DNA from: RGIG2041 sp045546315
GTDB lineage: Bacteria; Bacillota; Clostridia; UBA1381; UMGS1253
Assembly: GCA_045546315.1 (NCBI GenBank)
Contig: JAZQCN010000076.1
Coordinates: 1 to 5,365 of the forward strand
Direction of reading: 5' to 3'
DNA: 5,365 nucleotides
Translations under genes and position numbers: made by a program
Part shown: positions 1 to 5,365 of the stretch, piece by piece
Layout: each line of letters opens with the position of its first letter
How positions within the stretch are numbered: position 1 is the stretch's first letter
The notes under the pieces: model-generated
The model's input: only the letters and a program-made list of their open reading frames with translations
Databases searched by the model: none
Told to the model about the DNA's origin: nothing

Positions 1-3000
1 ACGATCCGACTTATCCTACATATTCGGCAACATTTAGCGGCACGCCTGTACTTACAAATGTAACGGATTATGTTGACAACATGAAGACAGGGCATCCGAG
101 GTTGTATGTTGAGGACTTTGGCGTATACATCGAACGCTCGGATGCGGATTATATGTCCAGACAGTTTTACAAAAATGTCATTTCTGCGGCGGATGGTTAT
201 TTAAATAAAGAGCCGTATCTGTTCTATATGAACATCCGAGACAACATTAACGACTACTCGGGCAATATTGAGCAGCGTGTGGTTACACTTGCTATGGCAT
301 ATAACCTGGAAAAGAAGAAGGCCGAGCTTGGCAGAAGTGACGCAGTTGCAGACTATGAAAAGTATGCTGACCGTGCTATAGAAGAGCTTTTGAACGCAGC
401 CGCATACCCGCACTGGTCGCAGGATGCATTCTTATGTACGGCAGAAATCTCTGTCGCATTTGCGATTGGCTACGACTGGCTGTATGACTACTTGCAGTTG
501 CCGAAAAATGCAGAGGCACTGCAGACGATTAAGGACACAATCTATAAAATGTCCATCGTTCCGTATGCTTATCACTATTCTAAAAAGAGCTATTGGGGTA
601 CAAACAACTGGAATGAGGTTTGTAATGACTCCGGTATGGTAACGGCTATCGCGTTTTATGATGCAAATGACACAAGCGGCAAATTTAGTTCGCTTTGTGA
701 GTATATACTGGAAAGTGCAGCACACTATCTGCATAAAGGTCTTGTGCAGTATCAGGACGGTGGCTTCTTCCGCGAGGGTATTGGTTACTGGAGCTATGCA
801 ACCGAGTATCTTGTGCGCGGTATGGCGGCGTACATGGGCGCATTGGCAAACAAGAATTATGTTTTGCCGAATCGCTATAGACACATTGATGTGCAAGGTG
901 TTGCAGAAACACCGGAGTTTCCGATTTATATGAATGGTATTACCGGTGTATTAAACTTCGGCGACTGTTCCAGTTCAATGGTCATTTCCTGGATTATGTA
1001 TTGGTTTGCGGATTATTTGGATAAGCCGGAATATGCGTCCTATATCAATAACTTCCTGCAGTTAAACAATAAAACCTTTAGCAATGAGGATGCAGTGTGT
1101 GCACTTTTGTGGTATGTGCCGCAGGAAACGGATTTTGATACGCTTTCCAGACTGCCCCTTGATAAAGCGCATGTCAGCGAGGATGACGTCAATATTTTAA
1201 CGATGCGTTCGAGCTTCGAAGTCAACGCTTCGCATACAGACAATGCATTTGTCGGTATGCAGGGCGGTAATATTGAAGCCAGTCATGTCGGTATGTCGCT
1301 CGGCTCGTTCGTGCTCGATATGAACGGTAAGCGTTTTGTAAAGACACTCGGCGCCGGCAACTATGTATGGCCGGGGTATTTCAGCACATCTACTGTAGAT
1401 TCTCAGCGTTACACCTACTACTGTATGCGCAGTGAGGGTAACAATACATTGATTGTTGACCCGGGCTATTCGGGCGAACAGAGCAAATCCTCGTTTGTAA
1501 AGCTGATTGAGAGCGGCAGTAGTAAAAATACCGCTTACGGTGTTATGGACTTGACTTCTACGAACGAAAAGTTTGAAAAGTATCACAGAGGTATTATGCT
1601 TACAGACAACCGCCGTCGCGTGGTTGTGCAGGACGAAATCCAGGCAACGAGTGCTGCCGGCACATTTAAGGATGTGTACTGGCATGCGCATACCGATGAT
1701 GCTGATGTTGTGATATCCGAGGATGGGAAGAGCGCAATCCTGACAGTTGGTTCGCAGTCGATTGTTGCAAAAATTACGAGAGGTAATGGTACCTTTGAAT
1801 GGGTAAATGCTGAGCCGCTTCCGACCTCTCCGAATCCGGAAATTCAGCAGGCGCGCATGGCGGGTTACGGTAAAAAGCTGCGTATCCATTTAACAAATGT
1901 CAAGAGTGCAGTTATCCGCGTGGAATTCTCGCCGCTTGATAAGGCGGATGAAAACGTGCCGTATGCATTGCTTGCAAATTGGGAAGGTCAGCTTTCCGAT
2001 ACGGTAGAGGGTGATGCAGTTGATACATATTTAAGCACAAAGAATTATGAAACCGATTGGTATAAAGACAATTACAGCACCTATTACATCCACGACGACA
2101 AGGATTTGGCAGGACTTGCGTACATGGTAAACAGCGGCAAGAATTTTGCGGGCAAAACCGTAAAGCTTGTTAATGATATTACTTTGAATTCCACATTGCA
2201 GTGGGAGCCGATTGGTACACAGGATGCGCCGTTTAAGGGAATGTTTGACGGTAGCCAAAAGTCAATCGGCGGAATTTATTATAACATTTCCGATGGTAAA
2301 CATGCTGGTTTATTCGGAGAAATTGACACCGCAACTATAAAGAATCTACGATTGAACAATGCAAGTATTACTTCTACATCGGATTCGGGTGTGCTTGCCG
2401 GTACGGCGAAGAATTCGACAATTTATAATATTTATGTTGACGGTTCCAGCGTGCGCTCCGGTATGCGTGTCGGCGGTATGGTTGGTTCACAGTTTGGCGG
2501 CGACATCAAAAACTGTGGTGTGAGCAGCATAGTATATGGCACAGGTATGAACATCGGCGGTATTGTAGGCTATACAACCGGTGTTGTAGATAACTGTACG
2601 GCGAACGTAAAGCTCTGCGAGTATACACAGACGGTCAAAAAGGTTATTAAGACAACGATTGTATTAAATGAAAATAATGAACTTGTAAAAACGATCGAGA
2701 CAACAACGACCACCGTACATAACGGAACCGGTGTGGAAACAGTAAAGGTCACAACCGCTGGTCCTGAGATTGTAACGGAAGGCGAAGTTGGCGTAACGGA
2801 GACGGTAACCGGCCCGACGACAACCGGTATTCCTATGGGGGGCATTTACGGCGGTATTGCAGGACTTTCTGTATTCGGCGATGTAAAGAACAGCTATTAT
2901 TTATATGATTTGAACATTGTTTCGAGTGGCATGCAGGCGTTTAACAACGCTTCTGTAAACATAAGCCATTCCTGTGGCAAGTATACGACAGGAATGCAGG

Positions 3001-3473
3001 TGTCTTCAATCAATACGGCAAATCCGAGCAAGCTCAATTATGTCAGCAAGGGTAAAAATCTTGATACGGTTTTAAATACCTGGATTGATGCCCAGGAGAA
3101 CAAAGCAGACTATATCACATGGACAAATCACACACCGGCAGTCGGCTATGCGAAAATTTTAAGCTTTGTGTCGGAAGAGGTTGTGGACGAAAATAATAAT
3201 AAGGCGCTTTTCGAAATTACGGACGCAAAGATGGAGAGTGGCAAGGTAAGCTTTACCGTAAACAACCTGCTCTATGGCGTAAATACCGGTTATCTGGCTG
3301 TGTCGATTACAAACACGGACGGCACGAAGCTGACAAAGATTATTGCTTTGGATATGGCTTCAGGAGCTACACTGCCGCAGAGTATTGATGCTGCAAAGGC
3401 AAAAAGTGCGAAAATATTTGTTTTAGATTCGTTTATTACGATGAAGATTAAATCGAATATTATTGAATTATAA
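1..3473 (+). CDS. Heparinase II/III-like polysaccharide lyase with GLUG repeat tail (5' partial)
   Basis: Probable secreted lyase cleaving a uronic-acid-containing polysaccharide by beta-elimination; substrate unknown. The frame is open from base 3 to the TAA at 3471-3473. The ATG at 81 is not the start: the 26 codons before it align with the paralog downstream (Y-[ST]-A-T-F versus Y-T-A-S-W, then D-N-M / Q-N-M), where the matching Met is residue 95. About 70 residues, including a signal peptide, therefore probably lie outside the window. Numbering from Met81: helical toroid about 1-350 with N-N-W-N (175-178), V-C-N (180-182) and E-G-I-G-Y-W (232-237); beta-sandwich about 370-640 with S-H-V-G (401-404), G-S-F-V-L-D (408-413) and E-G-N-N-T (452-456); GLUG solenoid about 669-1023; C-terminal module about 1042-1130. 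The motif set matches heparinase II/III (PL12/PL21-like) proteins from memory. Expected metal ligands are replaced (see findings). No LPXTG or membrane anchor is seen at the C-terminus. Confidence 0.92.
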   Translation, partial: DPTYPTYSATFSGTPVLTNVTDYVDNMKTGHPRLYVEDFGVYIERSDADYMSRQFYKNVISAADGYLNKEPYLFYMNIRDNINDYSGNIEQRVVTLAMAYNLEKKKAELGRSDAVADYEKYADRAIEELLNAAAYPHWSQDAFLCTAEISVAFAIGYDWLYDYLQLPKNAEALQTIKDTIYKMSIVPYAYHYSKKSYWGTNNWNEVCNDSGMVTAIAFYDANDTSGKFSSLCEYILESAAHYLHKGLVQYQDGGFFREGIGYWSYATEYLVRGMAAYMGALANKNYVLPNRYRHIDVQGVAETPEFPIYMNGITGVLNFGDCSSSMVISWIMYWFADYLDKPEYASYINNFLQLNNKTFSNEDAVCALLWYVPQETDFDTLSRLPLDKAHVSEDDVNILTMRSSFEVNASHTDNAFVGMQGGNIEASHVGMSLGSFVLDMNGKRFVKTLGAGNYVWPGYFSTSTVDSQRYTYYCMRSEGNNTLIVDPGYSGEQSKSSFVKLIESGSSKNTAYGVMDLTSTNEKFEKYHRGIMLTDNRRRVVVQDEIQATSAAGTFKDVYWHAHTDDADVVISEDGKSAILTVGSQSIVAKITRGNGTFEWVNAEPLPTSPNPEIQQARMAGYGKKLRIHLTNVKSAVIRVEFSPLDKADENVPYALLANWEGQLSDTVEGDAVDTYLSTKNYETDWYKDNYSTYYIHDDKDLAGLAYMVNSGKNFAGKTVKLVNDITLNSTLQWEPIGTQDAPFKGMFDGSQKSIGGIYYNISDGKHAGLFGEIDTATIKNLRLNNASITSTSDSGVLAGTAKNSTIYNIYVDGSSVRSGMRVGGMVGSQFGGDIKNCGVSSIVYGTGMNIGGIVGYTTGVVDNCTANVKLCEYTQTVKKVIKTTIVLNENNELVKTIETTTTTVHNGTGVETVKVTTAGPEIVTEGEVGVTETVTGPTTTGIPMGGIYGGIAGLSVFGDVKNSYYLYDLNIVSSGMQAFNNASVNISHSCGKYTTGMQVSSINTANPSKLNYVSKGKNLDTVLNTWIDAQENKADYITWTNHTPAVGYAKILSFVSEEVVDENNNKALFEITDAKMESGKVSFTVNNLLYGVNTGYLAVSITNTDGTKLTKIIALDMASGATLPQSIDAAKAKSAKIFVLDSFITMKIKSNIIEL
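2085..3149 (+). repeat. GLUG-type repeat solenoid within the first lyase
   Basis: Protein-level degenerate repeats (residues about 669-1023 counted from the Met at base 81). The region opens with the usual cap of GLUG-containing surface proteins: D-L-A-G-L-A, V-N-S-G, F-A-G-K-x-V-x-L, D-I-x-L, W-E-P-I-G, then F-K-G-M-F-D-G and I-G-G-I. Repeat units follow: A-G-L-F-G (742-746) with I-K-N-L, G-V-L-A-G (770-774) with I-Y-N-I, G-G-M-V-G (798-802) with I-K-N-C, G-G-I-V-G (826-830) with V-D-N-C, and after an insertion G-G-I-A-G (924-928) with V-K-N-S. It closes with L-N-T-W, Y-I-T-W and P-A-V-G-Y, again as expected. The family is a beta-solenoid common on bacterial surface proteins. A role in binding cell wall or glycan, keeping the lyase near its target, is inference. 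Confidence 0.82.
2622..2834 (+). other. Threonine-rich insertion in the GLUG solenoid
   Basis: Residues about 848-918 (from the Met at base 81) break the repeat rhythm between two GLUG units. By hand count 21 of about 71 residues are Thr, including a run of five (874-878) and one of three (913-915). Val, Glu and Lys alternate with Thr, suggesting a long beta-hairpin or an extended stalk rather than a globular domain. It contains no Cys after C846 and no recognisable motif. It stays in frame and the GLUG pattern resumes at once after it (G-G-I-Y-G-G-I-A-G), so it is an insertion in the protein rather than a frameshift. Confidence 0.7.
3204..3470 (+). other. C-terminal beta-rich accessory module
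   Basis: Residues about 1042-1130 (from the Met at base 81). The block has alternating beta-type stretches (F-E-I-T-D-A, K-V-S-F-T-V-N-N, Y-L-A-V-S-I-T-N) and ends with A-K-I-F-V-L-D-S-F-I-T-M-K. That ending resembles the V-K-x-F-x-W-D-S-x-x-x-M-x-P pattern closing many extracellular clostridial glycan-active proteins, here with Leu in place of Trp. The module has no assigned function that I know. It may be an immunoglobulin-like spacer or a carbohydrate-binding accessory. Confidence 0.5.
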
Positions 3474-3480
3474 ATCATTT

Positions 3481-3487
3481 AGGGGTG
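3481..3487 (+). promoter_or_regulatory. Ribosome binding site of the second lyase
   Basis: AGGGGTG, continued by A, matches the GGTGA part of the anti-Shine-Dalgarno complement and lies six bases before the TTG at 3494. It decides the start in favour of this TTG over the in-frame ATG codons at 3578 and 3599, which have no comparable purine-rich stretch and would remove the signal peptide. The whole gap after the upstream stop is only 20 bases, too short for a terminator plus promoter, so the two genes are probably one transcript. Confidence 0.8.
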
Positions 3488-3493
3488 ACGAAT

Positions 3494-3604
3494 TTGAACA
3501 AAGTATTTAAAAGATTAACCAGTGTTTTGCTAAGCGCAGTATTACTGTGCTGCATCTGCAGTACGGGACTGCTTGGCATGCTTGAGGCAGAAGCTGCCAT
3601 GGCA
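3494..3604 (+). other. Signal peptide of the second lyase
   Basis: Residues 1-37 show a basic N-region (N-K-V-F-K-R), a hydrophobic core (S-V-L-L-S-A-V-L-L-C-C-I-C) and a small-residue C-region (A-E-A-A-M-A). A Sec signal-peptidase I cut is likely after Ala34, Ala35 or Ala37. The core cysteines (19, 20, 22) are not in a lipobox, as position -1 is Leu, Cys or Ile, so a lipoprotein is unlikely. The peptide puts the lyase outside the cell. Confidence 0.85.
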
Positions 3605-5365
3605 TCAGACATTTCTCTGAATGGTATCTCGCTTTCCAGAACGGCTAAAACCGGCACATTTATAAAGAAGGTTGGTTCGACAGTCGTAGATGAAAGCTAT
3701 GAATACCAATATTACGATTATACGGCATCGTGGAGCTCGCTGTCGCTTTCGGGCGCTACAAATTTTGCGCAGAATATGGACACCGCGCATCCGAGACTGC
3801 TGGTTCGCGATTTTAAGCCGATGCTTGCGTTAATTGATTCGGATTTTAACGCAATGAACTTTTACCGCAATGTGAAAAGCAGTGCGGATACGCTTTTGAG
3901 CAAAGAACCGTGTGCTTTCTATCTGAATGAACGCGATAATATCAACGATTTTTCGTCGACGATTGAAACGCGCCTGATGCAGCTTGCGCTTGTGTATAAC
4001 ATTGAAAAGCTGAAGGCAGAAGAGGGGAGACTCGGCGCTGAAACAGATTATGTAAAGTACGCAGAGCGTGCAGTGCTTGAAATGGAGAATGCTGCTACAT
4101 TTAAGCACTGGTCTGTCAATGCGTTTTTATGTACTGCAGAGATTGCTTCCGGATTTGCATTCGCATATGACTGGCTCTATGATTATTTAACACTTCCGGA
4201 AAATGCAGACGATCTGGCAATGGTGCGCGACGGTGTATACAAGCATGCTATTGTGCCGTTTTTGTATAACTACATTGTAGAGAAAACCGGTACAAACTTT
4301 GTAGAAACGCTTTCGAACTGGAACTGCGTATGTAATGGCTCTGCGATTATTATTGGTTTGGGCTTTTATGAGCCGACGGACACGACAGGGAAGTTTAGCA
4401 AAATTTGCAATTATCTTTTCGAGCGTGGCGCAGAAGCACTTTGGGCAGGCTTGGAAGAGTACGAAGAAGGTGGCTTCTACCGCGAGGGCTTAAGCTACTG
4501 GGGCTATGCAACGGAGTATATGACCCGTGCAATTTCTACCTATGAAGGTCTCGTGCCGGACAGTTATACGATGCCGGAGCGCTTTACGCATATTCTTTCC
4601 AAGGGTATAGATGAAACCGGCTACTATCCGGTGTATATGAACGGTATTACAGATGCGTTTAACTTCGGTGACTGCTCTAAGGGCTTTACCTTGGATACGG
4701 CTATGCTGTTTTTGGCAGAGCGTTTTGACAAGCCGGAGCTTGCGTCCTATCTTTTGAATTTTCATAGCCTGTACGGCTCGGAAATTTCGGGCAGAGATGC
4801 TGTCTATGCGCTTGCATGGTACAATCCGGACTCTATATCTGCGGACACACTCGCAAAGCTGCCGCTGGATAAATTCCACGCAAGCAATACAGATGTCAAT
4901 ATTCTTTCGATGCGCAGCTCGTTTAATGCAAACAAGCTGCACAGAGACAATGCATATGTTGCAATGCAGGGCGGTAAAAACCTTGCAAACCATATGGGTT
5001 ATTCTATGGGTACATTCGTGCTCGATATGAATGGTAAGCGCTTTGTAAAATCGCACGGCTCAGGTAACTACGCTTGGTCCGGCTATAACGGTGGTGCTGT
5101 TGCGAAGGCTGCTTACTATATTCGCCGTGCAGAGGGTTATAATACGATTATCGTTGATCCGACCTATTCACCGGATACAGGTGAAAAGCTTGCAGACGGT
5201 GTGGTTTGCGGCGACCAGAGCATAAATGGATTTTCAACATTTACGGACAGCGGTACAAGTGATAATGTTGCCTATGGCATCATGGATTTGGCATCAACGA
5301 ATGTGCGCTTGAAGACCTGGAATCGCGGTATTATGCTTGCAGATGACCGCTCGAGAGTCATTGTT
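3494..5365 (+). CDS. Secreted heparinase II/III-like polysaccharide lyase (3' partial)
   Basis: Second probable extracellular lyase, paralog of the gene upstream. It is open for 624 codons from a TTG start to the right edge. Order: signal peptide (about 1-37), Tyr/Ser-rich linker (about 38-94), helical toroid from N-M-D-T-A-H-P-R-L (94-102) to about 450, then the start of the beta-sandwich. Family motifs: S-N-W-N (274-277), V-C-N-G (279-282), E-G-L-S-Y-W (331-336), F-N-F-G-D-C, N-H-M-G (499-502), G-T-F-V-L-D (506-511), E-G-Y-N-T (547-551). It is about half identical by eye to the upstream protein over the toroid, with the same motif order and spacing (54 residues from Asn of V-C-N to Tyr of the E-G-x-x-Y-W motif in both). 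As in its neighbour, the second His of the family H-x-H is Gly (502). The family beta-sandwich is incomplete at the edge. Whether a GLUG tail follows is unknown. Activity and substrate are inferred only. Confidence 0.92.
   Translation, partial: MNKVFKRLTSVLLSAVLLCCICSTGLLGMLEAEAAMASDISLNGISLSRTAKTGTFIKKVGSTVVDESYEYQYYDYTASWSSLSLSGATNFAQNMDTAHPRLLVRDFKPMLALIDSDFNAMNFYRNVKSSADTLLSKEPCAFYLNERDNINDFSSTIETRLMQLALVYNIEKLKAEEGRLGAETDYVKYAERAVLEMENAATFKHWSVNAFLCTAEIASGFAFAYDWLYDYLTLPENADDLAMVRDGVYKHAIVPFLYNYIVEKTGTNFVETLSNWNCVCNGSAIIIGLGFYEPTDTTGKFSKICNYLFERGAEALWAGLEEYEEGGFYREGLSYWGYATEYMTRAISTYEGLVPDSYTMPERFTHILSKGIDETGYYPVYMNGITDAFNFGDCSKGFTLDTAMLFLAERFDKPELASYLLNFHSLYGSEISGRDAVYALAWYNPDSISADTLAKLPLDKFHASNTDVNILSMRSSFNANKLHRDNAYVAMQGGKNLANHMGYSMGTFVLDMNGKRFVKSHGSGNYAWSGYNGGAVAKAAYYIRRAEGYNTIIVDPTYSPDTGEKLADGVVCGDQSINGFSTFTDSGTSDNVAYGIMDLASTNVRLKTWNRGIMLADDRSRVIV

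Noticed and set aside
81..83. ATG at 81 as the true start of the first lyase
   Set aside because: The frame is open to the left edge, the upstream codons align with the paralog, there is no ribosome binding site before it, and starting here would leave no signal peptide.
603..626. PL8 (hyaluronate/chondroitin AC lyase) assignment from the N-W motif
   Set aside because: PL8 has N-W-W-x-x-x-I-G and a different C-terminal layout; the N-W-N-x-V-C-N, E-G-x-x-Y-W and G-S-F-V-L-D set fits heparinase II/III better.
1197..1889. Long minus-strand open frame opposite the beta-sandwich region
   Set aside because: It lies fully inside a well-supported lyase domain, its translation is low-complexity in character with many His, Arg and Cys, and no family is recognisable; a shadow of the plus-strand gene.
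2570..2845. Minus-strand Val/Thr-rich open frame resembling a membrane protein
   Set aside because: It is the reverse reading of the Thr-rich insertion; its hydrophobic Val runs come from Thr, Val and Asn codons read backwards.
3474..3493. Promoter or terminator between the two genes
   Set aside because: Only 20 bases, with no inverted repeat followed by T-run and no room for -35 and -10 boxes in addition to the ribosome binding site.
3536..3562. Lipoprotein lipobox at the cysteines of the second signal peptide
   Set aside because: Residues before Cys19, Cys20 and Cys22 do not fit L-[AS]-[GA]-C, and the hydrophobic core continues past them to a normal signal-peptidase I site.
4490..5056. 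Long minus-strand open frame opposite the second lyase
   Set aside because: It covers the conserved lyase motifs of the plus strand, has a Cys/Arg/Ile-rich composition without recognisable domain, and similar shadows occur opposite the first copy because the two genes share codon patterns.

Overview
The window holds two large plus-strand coding regions that fill it almost completely, and both are cut by its edges. They are tandem paralogs of secreted heparinase II/III-like polysaccharide lyases, with an (alpha/alpha) toroid followed by a beta-sandwich. The first enters from the left edge and stops at 3473. The second starts at a TTG at 3494 and runs off the right edge. No stop codon interrupts either frame. 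No RNA gene, mobile element or CRISPR array was seen.

Layout. Bases 1-3473 encode a lyase missing its N-terminus. After its lyase part (about 1-2000) come a GLUG-type repeat solenoid (about 2085-3149), interrupted by a threonine-rich block (2622-2834), and a small C-terminal beta-rich module. A 20-base gap carries a ribosome binding site. Bases 3494-5365 encode the signal peptide, a short Tyr/Ser-rich linker and most of the lyase region of the paralog. What follows its beta-sandwich lies outside the window.

The organism is probably a Firmicute of the class Clostridia, perhaps a gut or other polysaccharide-rich-habitat member. The hints are a purine-rich Shine-Dalgarno followed by a TTG start, a Gram-positive style signal peptide, GLUG repeats, and a C-terminal module ending in a F-x-x-D-S-F-x-x-M-K pattern resembling the F-x-W-D-S-x-x-x-M-x-P ending of many clostridial extracellular proteins. 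This is inference; no taxonomic marker is present.

The two genes are probably co-transcribed and export two related lyases acting outside the cell, presumably on a uronic-acid-containing polysaccharide. The substrate cannot be read from the sequence. The most interesting observation is that both proteins keep the residues expected for beta-elimination (Asn, Tyr, His) but appear to have lost all three metal-site ligands known from the heparinase II family. I do not see evidence for a wholly new type of system here.
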